A stretch of DNA of 64,000 nucleotides from Cristatella mucedo (GCA_009760855.2 WPIO01000068.1:1944501-2008500); one strand, 5' to 3'. Positions 21,186 to 33,401 are shown, numbered from the stretch's first letter. Program-made: numbers and translations. The notes: generated from the sequence alone by a model not told the origin.

Positions 21186-24130
21186 TTTGTATCTTTATAG
21201 GCACTTTAAATGTGCTGCGTCGGATGCATTATTGAGTGGTTGGCTAATGGTAGCATGTTCAATGTCAACAAGGATAACACGTTTAGAGGTGAAATGCACA
21301 GGGTCAGCATGCAAAAGCACACAAAGGAGGAGTCGCATAAAAACTTAAAATGCTGTCGTAGCAAGATGTGTTTGTAACCTACTTTTAAATGTCGTCAAGT
21401 CAGGGGATGTCGTGACGCCAGGCAGAAGTGGAATCCAGATTGGGAGAGTACAAACTATAGGTACCGCTCCTAAGGATTTGAGGTTCGGCCGAGGTGTAAG
21501 TCAATGATTTCATTCACGAAAGCGGGTGGTGCGATACTTAGCCTAGTGGTAGAGTAGATCTGTTTGGTAGGCTGGAGGCACAGAATAAAGGGACCTAAAA
21601 CTGAGCGCGACAGAACCTTAAAGTCGATGCCTAAGACCTGCTTGCCTAGGAGCTAGTGCATCACGGTGAGAAAAGATCTGACGTGGCAACTGCAATGCTC
21701 GCGACAGAAAGAAGTGGGTGCAGAGGTTTTCACCAAATGCATGCGCCTGATTTTTCAAGCTGGCAACCAGCGAGGAGCGAGCTATAGAAGTCGAGACGGG
21801 ATGTCACATATGCATGGACAAATTTAGATGCAGTATTCCTGTCACGGAAAACCCGAATTGTAGCAATGTTAGATTGCTGAAAGAAGGCACATTTGACTGC
21901 TGAGCTGATGTGTGGCTGTCTCATGAAAAGTCACATTCAAACGAGATACAAATTTCGCTCAGTCAAAAAGATTTGCAGAAACAGCCAATTTTGAGCGTTG
22001 TTTTCCAATTTATGAACACAATTGGTTTTCCCATTACTAGTATGATGGTTTTTATCATCGTTCCATTTAAAAAAGCTGGCTGCCATCCGTGTGCCGATGT
22101 CATTCACACATGCCGCAAGGGAGTTGAGAGAATTCGATGTGCTGCATGGCTGGGACAAATCATAGAAAAAGTACAGCTGAGTGTCATCTGCATAAAAGTG
22201 AACGCCTAGAATGTGAGTGCCAGCCGCATCGGTAAGAAGTAGAGTATTAACCATGATAAGAACCAGACCAGCCACAAAGCCCCGAAATACCTTATACTTC
22301 AGTATTTCCTCAAAGGATCTTTGTCGGCTTACATCTATACTTTGGAGTCCTGAACTAAAATTTCACCTTAACCGTTGCAGTGCAGTACCAGTAATGCTCT
22401 GGCGAGATGAGGGGCGTTCAAGAAGGACTTGGTGATCGATAGTATCAAAAGCTATCAAAAGATCAAGCAAAAAAATCGGACAGACTCTACTCAAGCCTGC
22501 GTTCCTAAGAAGGTTATTATAAACTCGAAAAAATGCTGACTCAGTGAAGTGATTAGCTCTAAAATCAGACTTGGACTTACAAGAAAGGTTTGAAGTTTAG
22601 CATATAATATAAGCTGGTCAGCCACGACTGGTTCCAGGGTCTTCGACAAGAATGGTAGAAGGAACCTGGGAAGAAGTTGCTCTACTTCTCTCGGTCTATT
22701 GTGGCTTTCTTGAGTAATGGCCTGACTAGAGCCGTTTTGAATAATGCAAGGACATGACCTGAGGGTATTGACATATTTATTATGTTATTTAGGCATGGCA
22801 GCAGCAGATCTATGCATCGTGGAAGCCAGGCAATAGGGATAAGGTCTCGAGGAATAGTTGTCTTTGTCGATTAGAAAGGAGCGTCAGAACAAAGTCAGTA
22901 GTGGCCTCCTTAAATGTCGACAATAAGGTGGTGCATGAAATTGAGGGGAGAAGTATAGAGAGGCTGCTAACAATCTAGGGATGGGCTTCCGATCTCGTGT
23001 ATCTTTTTGACAAGGAAGCTAGGGAAGGAATCGGCTTTACCAACGCAAGGATAAATAGTTAAGGAGCTAGTTAACCTGGGAGCGGTTAGGAAGAAGGTAG
23101 ATCACAGACATCAGCATTTTCGGATCGAGCCAATGTGATCCAGCAACGCTTTCATAGATGCTGCACTTGCCTCGTCGTACGATCAAGATTAACATTCGTA
23201 TGCCTGTTGAAGAACAGTCAGACTTGATCTTTTGGATGCCTTTCTCAGCTCGCCTTTAATAGAACTAGTCAGACTAATGTCTGTCCTGAACACTCGGGCA
23301 TCAGGGCGAAGGCACACACGGTGCTTCGTCATAGGTTTAAATTCGATAAGCATATGCGTAAGTCTCGTGTTTTAGAAATCTACCAGTGATGACTGGTCGG
23401 AAAGGGGATTGAACACCAGAAGAGAACCTGATATTTTCGTACGGACTGCATCAATATTAAGGGTCTCGAGGTATCGTGATTCAAGTGGGATTTTAGAGGA
23501 GAAGACGGCCGCAAATTTAAGATTGAATGAGATCTGTCTGTGAACAGATTAGCAGAATGTGGTAATTATTGGCAATAATAACTAGTACGTGACCTATGAT
23601 ATGAGTATGGCCAAACGCAACGTGAGCTATAAGATACGATGAGTCAGTGAGTTCACGAAATTCGGCACTGAAGGTATCAGATGAGTAATAAAAATGAACT
23701 TTGAAATCATGCCTACTAAGGAAACGCAGAATTTTTCGCACACAGAATTAAAATGGGATCAGAGAAATGATAAAGGATAAAAGATAAAGGAGAAGGACTT
23801 GGTACATGGGGGTAATAGACCACTGCGACCATTTGCAGCTCGTTGTCGGGTGAACTCATAACAAAAGATTTGAAAGACCGCTTCGAGGGGAATAAAACTA
23901 CGTGACAGTAAATGGCGAGCGTGTGAGAACACGAATTCATCTCCGGCTTTGATTGATCTAGGATTTAGAAAGAAGGAGATGCCCGTTGGGTTTGCGTCGT
24001 TAAAGGTGAAACGGTTCATAGATTTTAGTCAGGTCTTTGTCAAAGCCAGCAGGTCGACGCCTTTTCAGAAACAAGGCCATTTATTACGAGCGCTTTGTGG
24101 AACATTGAGTGAGGATTCTAAAAGCAAGCG
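21186..24130 (-). mobile_element. Old L2 family B, nearly full EN-RT span, decayed
   Basis: Minus strand, from 3' UTR (21190-21400) through RT C-terminus, VSARNLG-like and [13 protein letters not shown] (21937-22275), AFDTIDH region (about 22430), RT N-terminus (22600-23110) and endonuclease: TFSAEFRELTDSSYLIAHVA (23517-23741) and FFLNPRSIKAGDEFVFSHAR (23759-24019). Many frameshifts. The same insertion with the same flank is present at 62866-64000 and its 5' half at 40250-41600, so it predates those duplications. Confidence 0.8.
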
Positions 24131-24480
24131 TTAAGTTGTTCCTCCGGAGTCTTAGTATGCCTTATAAACACCGTTGGCAAGCTTGTCCGTGCCAAAAGAA
24201 CATGGACCAGCTCAGCAATCGACCTATTGTAAGTAGCAAAAGCCCAGCGAGCCAGAGGCAACCTTGAAGTAGGTACGATGCTTGATTGGGAGCTATTGCA
24301 CGTCGCTGTACTGTAATACCTGCAGCGCCCACGACAGACAACCTGGCTAAGAATTTTTGCACCTAATGCAGGTCCATAAATTCTAAAATTTATCACGCCA
24401 GAAGACCTGCAAGTAGCGAGTTACAGAAGTCAAAACGGGAAGTAGCAAATGGATGGACCGGCTTGCCAACGGATCCACTG
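24131..24480 (-). mobile_element. L2 RT C-terminal scrap
   Basis: The minus strand at about 24400-24470 encodes FATSRFDFCNSLLAG, the family B thumb motif; the remainder is decayed. Duplicate at 41610-41940. Confidence 0.6.
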
Positions 24481-24599
24481 TAAGCAGTGAAAGCTGAGCG
24501 AGCCAAACCTTGACCTCATGGCAAGAGCCTGATACCTCGGCATTACCAGCCGAGTGCCTTCACCAAAGCCGACGACACTCCTTGTCCATCTGCGACATC

Positions 24600-25280
24600 T
24601 GCCAAACACTGAAACTGTCTAAATTGGCATCCTGACTGTTGGCCAATGTGCCAGGGATATCTGATACCATCTGGGGAGTGGCTAGTGTCGAGAAGCTTCT
24701 TTTGAAATCTTATCAAGCATTCTATAACTCAATGCTTGCAGGCCTTCAGGCATGAGCAATTCAGACACCTAAAGTTAGTGCAAAACTCTGCAGCCAGGGA
24801 TGGTCGTCGTTAGCTCTGCCGTTGCGACAGCAACCAATTCTTACCGATGTGCACTCGCTCCTAATAAAAAGGCGTATTTATTTCACGGTTTTTGTCACTT
24901 ACGTTCCCGTTCCTTCATTCTCTGGCTTAAGCATACTAATTAGAACTACTCCCCAGTCAAGGTGGACGTCGCAGCACCCACCTTTCTAGCTCAAATTGTT
25001 CAGCTATGCCTCAAACCAACCACATATTCTATGGAGATCTTGCCTTCGTTTCGCACGCTCCGAAAGCCAGGAAGTCACTCACGACTGACTTTACGACATC
25101 CTCTGTCTTAAGCACACTTAAAAAGTGAGACACCCAACTGCTCTTAAAATACATATTCGCTGTCCTTTGAATTGTCTTTTGTATGTATATGCAAGCTGAC
25201 AGTGTGCATGTTATCATGCTGACAAATTTTCAGGCCTATCTTGCATATTACATGTGCCTGAAAACAGATTTGAAACTCTC
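24600..25280 (+). mobile_element. L2-like RT C-terminal and 3' fragment, divergent
   Basis: Plus-strand pieces resemble LQNSAAR, PLLADLHWLPVKRRI and SLHSLAPAYLSDLL in order, with a 3' UTR word AAGCTGACAGTGTGCATGTT. More diverged from family B than other copies. Duplicate at 42720-43340. Confidence 0.6.
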
Positions 25281-25516
25281 AGGGCTCTATACAAAGATTC
25301 ACATAGTTAGCACACAATTTATCCGTTAACTCGCATTTGTAACGGCCTAGTCGAATTAAGAGGAGCCAAAGCATGTAAGGCAAAGCTGGCGAGGCAGAGC
25401 TAGCTACTGCTACAAAGCATTTGGCCAGTAGGGCTGAGCCGAGCTTTCTCACGTGACATGTGTGCTGCCGTGGCCCACCGACGGCTTCCTATCGGGTGCC
25501 TCCGCAAAAGTTGTGT

Positions 25517-25600
25517 GCCTTAGGTGAGGATAGAACTCACAACATTCGCATCACTTACTGTATATAAGTATGATGTGCTAACCAATTGCCCTACAAAGGC
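25517..25600 (-). tRNA. tRNA-like sequence, probable pseudogene or SINE head
   Basis: On the minus strand, 84 bases begin GCCTTTG and end CTAAGGC, pairing as a 7-bp acceptor stem with one mismatch. The D arm TAGGGCAATTGGTTAGCAC fits an A box. The T arm GTGAG-TTCTATC-CTCAC has a perfect stem. The anticodon region is about 11 bases longer than normal and forms no clean 7-base loop, so either an intron or decay is present. The duplicate near 43635-43690 has a canonical T loop TTCGATC but is cut by a LINE. Confidence 0.4.
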
Positions 25601-25619
25601 TCACTACTTATTCTACATT

Positions 25620-26870
25620 AAGTTACATACTATGAATGTTACTATAAAGTTACATACTCTGAATGGGTCGTGGTAACTGCGAAAGGCTTACTTCAGGCAC
25701 CCTTTAGCTTGCTGCCATTAGCTAATAATATCCAAACAGCAATGCTGGCTCTCGCTCTAGGACCAAGGATTAAACGAACAAATATATGAATCACAATGTA
25801 GCCATCCATGAGCAATCATCTTGCCAGGACTCAACACAGGATCTGGACTAGAATTTACAGCCAACATGAGGCCTTGAAATATCTATCTAAAATAAGCAGT
25901 AAGAAGCCAGTAATGGACCCGATACCAGAGGGGCAGACAACTGCTGCAGTGTGACAGGAGAGAAGATTGATAGTGTAAGTAGAGTCGCTGTTAGCGTACC
26001 TACCCCTAATCAAAATCAAACAGCATTGCACTAGATCTGCTGGATTATGAGTGATATTCACTGCTCGTGGTCTTTTTTAGTCTAGCTAACAAGAACCGGC
26101 TATGATGTAGCCGATAGCTAAGGACGTTGATACGGCGAGGTGATGTAATGGACCGTCTGTGTGCTCTTACTAGTTTGTTAAGCGAGGGAAGTTATGAATC
26201 TAAGCTCTGAGGTACACGAAAGATGCAGTAAGCGTTGAAGGTTTTTGAAAGTAGTTACACTTCCATCCCAAGCGATAGATTTATCTTTACAATGCACACG
26301 GACTTTTTAAGCTGACGTGTGGACTCTGATCTATGGAGCCGTGTTCGACGAATTTCGGCTAAACGTTAATGCAACTCTGCTGCACCAACAAGTCTTTAGC
26401 AGCAATTCTTAATTTCAGAAGGGCTTTGGAATTTAAATAAACCAAAAAATAAATCCATATATATATTTCAATTCATTCGCCTGCAGCTAAGAGGCAGCCT
26501 TTTATCGCTGCTCGTCGGGTTTCGTTTGATTACCTACTCTTGCAGTCTCAGCTCGTTTTAAAAAAGACCTACATTCTGACATCCCTAGGGTGCCAATGAG
26601 AGATTCAGCGAAGGCTCGTGCTACAAAACTGCAATTCCCGTGGTCCTCCTACAGACTCGTTGTTATGACCATGCGGAAATATGCTGGTTAGTACTTCTAA
26701 ACCATCCTGGCTGGATTTTTTCAGTGGGTGGAGGTAACATCGAATGACATCATAGAGCTATGTATGGAGAAGGTATCTATTTGCTGTAATAGAAAGGGCC
26801 TCCGAGAAGAAACGTAGAATTTCTGATCAACTCAAAGATTCTCCCATTCTCTGCCTTACTGTATTACCAC
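25620..26870. repeat. Segmental blocks G, H and K, copy 1
   Basis: G (25660-25885) recurs at 46344-46590 and, more diverged, at 39645-39910 and 58346-58600. H (26040-26240) recurs at 59390-59560. K (26290-26850) recurs at 46755-47240 and partly at 32680-32955. No coding family recognised. Confidence 0.65.
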
Positions 26871-26881
26871 TAAAATCCCTT

Positions 26882-28030
26882 GTATGTATCTCCGTCTGTA
26901 ACTCCACAAAGTCATAAAGACCACGTGGGTGTTATGCCGGAGAGTTTTTCATTTCGCACTCACAGCCTAAGCGGCTTTCGGTACGCATTTGGTAGCCAAC
27001 AGACTTCGTCTCACGCAACAAAGAGAAAGTGGGAAGCATAGCAGAGTCAGGAGAGCACTTGAGGTAGTGAGTAGCATGGAAGTAGCAGCTCACGACCGCT
27101 AAAAAGGATGAGCCATAGTCGGCAGTAGGAGAGTAGTTGTCGTTGCGTAAGAATTGTGGAAGTGAGTTCCACAATCTAGGACCTGCACAGCTAACGCTTT
27201 TGTTGCCAACGGCCTTCAAGCGGAGCAGCTAATTTGTTGTCCATCCACACAGGACCCGAGGGCGAAAACAGGCTGCAACTGATGCAGCTGTTCAGCTAGG
27301 TATGGAGGAGCCGAGCCATAGTGGGCCTTGTGGGTCAGCGTAAGAACTTTTCTCTGTATCCGTCGATAAACCGGCATTAATTATAGCTTTTTCAGCAAAG
27401 GAGGCACGTGCTCAAACCTCCGGGACTTGAAGACTAGCCTCGAAGCCATATTCATAGTCAGTTGCAGTAGCCTAATTGCTTTCTTTGATAGTCCAGCCAA
27501 AAGTGAATTCCAATAATCAAGCCGTGACAGAACTAAGGAACTAGGTAAATTTTATACAAGTCACTGTGGAAGACAGCTCCTTACTTTGGATAGGGATCGG
27601 ACGTGATGGCTAGCTGTAGAAGCAGTCTTCTGAATGAAGCTTTTAAAATTGAGGCAGCTGTCGAAAACGACACTTTAATTTACAGCACGTGGTGATGGTC
27701 GCACAACAACATTATATATTAGAAGAGCAAAGCCTTTTAATCCAGCCACACGCTTAGGGGTCCTATGAGCAGCAGTTCGGTTTTATCGTCATTTAATTTC
27801 AGGAAGTTTTCTGACATCCAGGATCGAATATCAGCCGGGCAGGCATTCAGTTTCTCTGTTGCTGCAGCAGATTCCGATGGTTTGAATGACAAATGCAACT
27901 CAGTATCTTCAGCATAAAAGTGATATCCTATTCCATGGGCCTTAATCACTTTTCCCAGAGGTTGTGTATAAATGGAGAACAGCTATGGACTGAGTACTGA
28001 CCCTTGACGGACTCTACAGATGACCCGTCT
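26882..28030 (-). mobile_element. L2 family A, RT core to 3' end
   Basis: Minus-strand frames give VRQGSVLSP, FYAEDTELHLSF (active-site Asp replaced by Glu: YAED for YADD), [15 protein letters not shown] (27737-27949) and [15 protein letters not shown]...[16 protein letters not shown] (26932-27219). The 3' UTR ends at about 26882. Frameshifted between; 5'-truncated at a GC-rich junction. Confidence 0.85.
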
Positions 28031-28235
28031 CATGTGTGACAACTGACAGTTGCAGGTGGGGGCGGCATGCCGTAGCGCGCGCCCGCTTTGATGGATGCGA
28101 TCACGTGCCCGGCGGCGTCGAGCGGGACCGAACTCCTGCTGGACCGAACAGTCAAGCTTGCTGCTGGTGCAGCAGCTGCAACCGCCGATGCTGCTGGCTC
28201 CATTTGAAGCCATCGTTCCAATCCATCTATACTTC
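28031..28235 (-). other. GC-rich island at the 5' junction of a family A copy
   Basis: About 200 bases of G+C- and CpG-rich sequence sit between AT-rich LINE sequence and an AT microsatellite. The minus strand has two overlapping open frames (63 and 84 codons) that run into the LINE. Neither matches a family I know. It could be a transduced exon, LTR or SINE piece. Confidence 0.35.
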
Positions 28236-28284
28236 AAATTATACTGAGTTGATTTGATTTTTATCAGAGTGTGAACTGTATTTG

Positions 28285-28288
<4 letters not shown>

Positions 28289-28330
<42 letters not shown>
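28289..28330. repeat. (TA)n microsatellite
   Basis: Pure TA dinucleotide run. Confidence 0.9.
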
Positions 28331-28331
<1 letters not shown>

Positions 28332-28469
28332 GTATTCCTAGTTATAAATTCATCAGCATGGGGGAAACGTCCTACCGGGGAATGTCCGGGGAGATGTTTC
28401 AGTGTCCACCAGGGGGGAACATCTGAGGGATTCTTCAGGTGGGATGTCCTACAACCGGCCTGACTACAA

Positions 28470-30530
28470 ACTTTTTGAAAAGTACTAAGACATGCCCTGA
28501 TGTTAATGACATATTGATGACGTTATACATGTTTTACATGGCAGCAGCAGATCAATGCATCTTTGAAGCAGGAAAGTGGAAATAGGGTCCAGAGGACTGG
28601 TTGTCTTCTTTGATTAAGAGTGCAATAGTGAAGGCTGCGAAATATAAACACGACACGGGTTGAACACGATCAGACAAGTACAATTTAAACCACGCCAGTG
28701 CTTCGTCTGCCAGATCTATCGTTGTTCTCAATCGTTCAAGCAGAACATCTTGATCAATAGTGTCGAAGGAAAGAGCCAGATCTTGCAGAGCTAAGGCAGT
28801 GACAGTGCCGTCGTCGCTGCCTCGTAGAATGTCATTGGTAACACGGAGGAGAGCAGTTTCAGTAGAGTGCTGCCTCTTGAAACCTGATTGAAATGTTTCT
28901 GACATTTCATTATTTGCAATGTTCAACCAGCTGCTTAGCAACCATTTTTTCAAGAATCTTTGACAAGACAGGAAGAAAGGAAACAGGGCGATAGTTTGCA
29001 AGGACCACTGTATCAGCTCCAGGCTTTTTAAGTATGGGTCTAACGATTGCCGATTTCAAGGACTTGGGGACGAACCGTTTCTCAAAGAAGCATTATAAAT
29101 CTTGGTTTCCTGCCAGGGCTACGTTGGTCTGCTAGTGGAGACCACAGAGAGGATGGTATAGGTTCTTCAGGAGACAGCTCTTTTTGCTAGACCTTATGAA
29201 GGTGGCCACATCGCATGCAGAAACCTCGCAGAAACTTTTAAGAAAGGTCACAGGTTGTGGAACCGCGATTGCTTTAGTCGGAGGGGCTTAATAGAGGCAC
29301 GGATGTGCACAATTTTTCAGCACTTGTCGGCTGAGCCCTTAACATCTGGGGAGTCAGACCTCTCATCATTTGCCAGTAAATGGTTTGCTGTCTTATAAAT
29401 CTGTTTAGGGTCCGACTGGCAGGAATTCAGCTTTCGGATGAAAAAAGCCCTTTTTTAAGCTTTCGGGTGTAAATTCGATGGAGGTCTTTGAAATTGAATA
29501 GATCTGCATCAGACCCCGATTTCTTGAAACGACGTTCAAGCCTGCGCTTTACCCGGCGCATCTTTAGGAGTTTTTGTAAACTGAAATGAAGCTCCACGAC
29601 TTTGAACACGGATAGAATGAACGGGAGCATGCTTGTCAAGAGCACTCCCGAGTGTCATGTTCATTGCATTAGTGAGGGTATCGAGGCTAACGGTCGATTG
29701 TGAATGCAGATCAAGAAGACCTGACCACAAACAGATTTTCAAAAGCTTTTCTATGTCAATGCTTTGTAAGTTACGCCGTTTGACAAGCTCAACATTACCC
29801 TGTACGTACAAGGGAGCAAGAACAGTAAACGAGACCAAACAATGATCTGAGAGGGTCAGTGGGCGCACCACAAGGTCAGTGGGGAGGACATACTTAGTGA
29901 TCACGAGATCTAGGATATGGCCACCGACCTCCGTGTGCCATGACGGTTGTTCCAGCCCACGAGCATGTGGCGTGGGATTGGTCACCATTTGTCATGCTAG
30001 ACCTATGAAAGGGAGCTGAAAGGACAGTTTTTCTTTGGCAAAAGGACTGCAATTCAAAATCATTCACAACCAGACTGTAACCATAGCAATCCGATTAAAG
30101 ACCTCCTACGATTTGACTAGGACCTCGACTTGTTTCTGAAGATAGACATATTTAAAAGTTTCATTGACATCAATGTTTGATTAGCTAAGTTACCAATCGC
30201 ACGTATCGAGAATTGTGCGTCACTCAGCACAACTACTTGATGGTCCGCCCAAGTACAGCAGCAGCCTCAATCTTAGCCTTCTCAGGTCGGCTTAAGCGTT
30301 TTCAGTTGGAAAGCCACACTGTTGGTCAGACGGCTGTAAAGGAAGAGCACCATATCTCTTGGCTTTAATTGCAGGGAGCCTGCCATTCGATTGATCAGAG
30401 TAAATCCAGTCATCAGTTCTATAGCATCTTAGCAATACTGTTTGCAGCTCTCGATGCCTTCTCATGCTCTATAAGCCTTACGCCCCTAGATAGGTATTTA
30501 TCCAGTTTTACTGTTAAAAATGCAACGATA
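28470..30530 (-). mobile_element. L2 family A, 5' part: endonuclease end, linker and RT N-terminus
   Basis: Minus strand in order: an upstream region (30170-30520; duplicate at 44505-44905), endonuclease residues GGHILDLVITKYVLP and LTLSDHCLVSFTV (29536-29988), linker KLLKMRRVKRRLERRFKKSG (29427-29645), and RT with FQSGFKRQHSTETALLRVTN and LALSFDTIDQDVLLERLRT (28552-29001). It lacks the RT core and 3' end. This copy gives the best view of the family A 5' half. Confidence 0.8.
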
Positions 30531-30865
30531 CGATCCGTAGCACATGCACTTGTGGTGCAGGGGATCGCATCAATAGAGCGTTCCGTGTACTTACAGTTTG
30601 CAGCATCACTGCGAAGAATTTGCAAAAGTGAGTGCGACAGTAGCGCATCCACACAAAAAAGGCACGTCGACTGAAAATGTCCTAGTAATACAGAACATGT
30701 TGATTCGGTTTTGTTAAATGTCATATTGAGCGAATGGAGTAATAATAATAATAAAAAACTTGATAAAACTCACTCACAGGACTCATTCTCTTTCTAGTTG
30801 CTTTATATTTACTGCACAGGAAACACGATAGGATGGTAAATGGTAGCCTGCACGATAAACAACAA
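30531..30865. other. Unassigned
   Basis: Overlapping 101-codon frames exist on both strands (30369-30674 + and 30419-30724 -), partly inside the family A 5' region. No domain recognised. Confidence 0.4.
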
Positions 30866-30869
30866 GAAT

Positions 30870-31480
30870 AAAAATTGTTAGGGTTTACATGCACAGGGTC
30901 AGCCTTCAAATAGGGTTATTGGCAGCATGCACAGTGTCAGCACACACAAGCACGTGAATTACAGGGTCCCAGTAAATGCTGTAATAAATAGATACGTTTT
31001 TATTTTCCTTTTAAATGTTGTCAAGTCGGGGTATGTCTTGGCACAAGTCGAAACTGAGTTCCAGGCTTAGGGAGCATACGAACTAAAAGCAGGGTCACGA
31101 AAAGATTTGAGGTTTGTATGAGGTATATGTAAACGATCAGATTCCGAAGAGCGAGTGGTACGATGCTTAGTATCTTGGGAGAGTAGATCTGATAATTAGG
31201 CTGGAGCCAAAGAAAGTATGGATCTAAACGTGAGTGGCAAAACCTTGAAGTCGATGAGTTTCGTGACTTTTAGCCGGTGCAGATCGGCGAGAAGTGGTGT
31301 GTTGTGGCCATGGTGACGCTCACGACAGACATTGTTACCTGCAGAGTTTCGCACCAGCTGTTTGGGCCTGATTGCACTGGCCGATAGATCAGCAAGTAGT
31401 GAGTTGCAGAAGTCAAGACAGGATGTCACAAATGCACGGGTCAATTTAGCTGTTGTATCCCTGTCTAAACAAGTCCGAGT
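30870..31480 (-). mobile_element. L2 family B 3' UTR and RT C-terminus
   Basis: Plus-strand text GCATGCACAGTGTCAGCACA marks the reversed 3' UTR. The minus frame 31196-31444 encodes FVTSCLDFCNSLLADL and TPLLADLHRLKVTKLIDFKV. Confidence 0.8.
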
Positions 31481-31660
31481 ACCTGACTAAATTCCCCTCT
31501 CAAACTAGGTACTAGCTTGCAGTCCCAAAGCAGGCTTTAATTGACTAACGCCCTCGAGCAAGGTGGTAGCTATTTACGCCGCAGTGACCGGACGTGCTTC
31601 TTCAGGTTACATTAGCCGATATTTTTTGGCTGTGCGCCTCCGTCAAACGTAGGCACTTTG
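31481..31660. repeat. Block N, copy 1
   Basis: Shares CCTCGAGCAAGGTG, CACTGTGACTGG-like and CATTAG-like words with 54600-54800 and 59640-59850. No coding signal. Confidence 0.5.
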
Positions 31661-32420
31661 ATGTCAAGATCGTAGATGTTATTCTCTGCCGGTATAACAT
31701 TGGTGACGTTCAGGCTTGTTCAGAACGGGATACCACATTTAAATTGGTCCATGCATTAGCGACATCCCGTCTTGACTTCTATAACACACTGCTTGCTGGG
31801 CGACCGGCCAATGCACTAAGGCTCTTACATCTGGTCCAAAAGTCGGCAGCTATACTCGTCTGTGGCAAACGTCGCAGCTGCCACATCACACCCCTTCTCG
31901 CCGAATTGCACTGGCTCCCAGTAAAGCATGGCATCGACTTCAAGATTCTGTCACTCACTTTCAGGTCCCTTCATTATTTGGCTATAGCTTACTTACCCGA
32001 CCTACTGCCCCACCACGTGAAGCATGTACCACCCGCTTTTCGGAATCTGTTTAACCATAACTTGTATAAATATTTGGAGACCGTGCCTTTAGTTCATATG
32101 CTCCCAAGGCCTGGAACTCACTCCCAACCTGCGTCAGGAAATCTCCTGACTTGTATATGTTTAAAAGAAAACTCCGAATCTATTTATGACAGTATTTAGA
32201 GGGTCCATGTGATCCGTTTTTTATATGTAAACAAGCTGACATTACGCATGCTGCCAATAATAATATTTGCATGCTGAATTTGTGTATGTCACCCCTAACT
32301 TTGGTATTCTTGTTGTTTATTGGGAATGCTACCACTAACCATTCGATTGTGCTTCGTTAGAAGTAACTGTAACGTGCCTAGAGAGAGATTGAGTTTATTG
32401 AGGGCGCTATAAATAGAGAA
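31661..32420 (+). mobile_element. L2 family B C-terminus and 3' end
   Basis: Open frame to 32199 encodes SRLDFYNTLLAGRPANALRL, ITPLLAELHWLPVKHGIDFK and SLHYLAIAYLPDLLPHH. The 3' UTR ends with the hairpin at about 32370-32410 (CGTGCC...GGCGCT, one G-U pair). Confidence 0.85.
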
Positions 32421-32679
32421 TTTTTTTATCGCTATTCGTGGCTAAAAGTGAATCATTTTTAGTTGAAATCTACAAAAAGCAATGCCTAACACCTCTACCC
32501 TGAATAGGCTTTATATAACCTCTCCAGCTTGAATTTATCGACTCAACTGTCCGGAAGGTGCGAATACAACGGTATATTTGGAAAGTCTGCAAAGAAGAGC
32601 CGTTTGATCTCGATGGAAACGCAGACATAGCATTGGGAGTGGCTACCTGCTGTGTGCCGGATTGAGCTGCCACTGTAGC

Positions 32680-32960
32680 TAACGGGCAGCTGATAATCAC
32701 TCATCGGGTTTCTTCGATTGCCTACCCTACAAGAATCAGCTGGTTTTCCAATAAAAAACCTACGCATTGACATTCCCAGGGCACCTGAAGGAGATTCAGC
32801 GAAGGCTCTTGCAACACAACTGCGATTCCCGAAGTCCTTCTACAGACTAGTTGTTGCAACCTTATAAAACTATGCTGGCTTGTTTTTAAAAGAATCCGGA
32901 CTACATTCCCTGAGCTGGTGAAGCTGATAGCGAATGAGGTCATAAGGTCGTAGAGATCAG
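32680..32960. repeat. Block K, copy 2
   Basis: Matches 26546-26790 and 46965-47190 (GAGATTCAGCGAAGGCTC, CTACAGACTAGTTGTTGC). Confidence 0.65.
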
Positions 32961-33065
32961 GCGTAGGAGATGAATTGAATATAAGCAAACGATGCGAACC
33001 GGCTTTCCACAAGCACTCTGTAGCGCCCAGGAATTTTGAAGCTCTGCCCGAAGGCTGAATTAAAT

Positions 33066-33170
33066 ATGCTGAAGGTGAAGCAATCTCTGCTCATTGTCGT
33101 CCTACTCTGTGCATTGCTGACTGCAGCACAAACTAAGCGATCGGACGCCCAAGCACCAGCTGCCAAGAGA
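33066..33170 (+). CDS. Candidate first exon of a secreted (pro)peptide gene
   Basis: ATG opens 35 codons: a charged start (MLKVKQ), a hydrophobic core (SLLIVVLLCALLTAA), then QTKRSD...PAAKR, ending exactly at AGA|GTGAGT, a near-perfect splice donor at 33171. This is a classic signal peptide with probable cleavage after the Ala-rich segment and two dibasic KR sites like those of secreted precursors. The remaining exons were not found; to the right lie a TA repeat and a family A LINE. It directly follows block K but the other K copies lack it. Function unknown. The frame also runs on to 33233 if the donor is not used. Confidence 0.45.
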
Positions 33171-33397
33171 GTGAGTTATGTAAAACCTCCCCTCGATGCT
33201 GAGAGACGATGCCTAAAGTCAGCTAGATGGTAAGTAGGCACCCAGTATGTTATTTTCCATGCCGAGTAATCGAGAACGCTGGGTGATGATCCAAAGTGTG
33301 GTGCTATTTTGGCGGCTGTGCCCGTTGTGGCTAGTCGAATTTCGAACGGCATAAACAAAATGAACCATTTTAATTAAGCAATACTGTAAAGGTGTAA

Positions 33398-33401
<4 letters not shown>

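Noticed and set aside
30369-30724. Overlapping 101-codon frames on opposite strands
   Set aside because: Part of the decayed family A 5' region duplicated at 44505-44905, where the frame is not kept.
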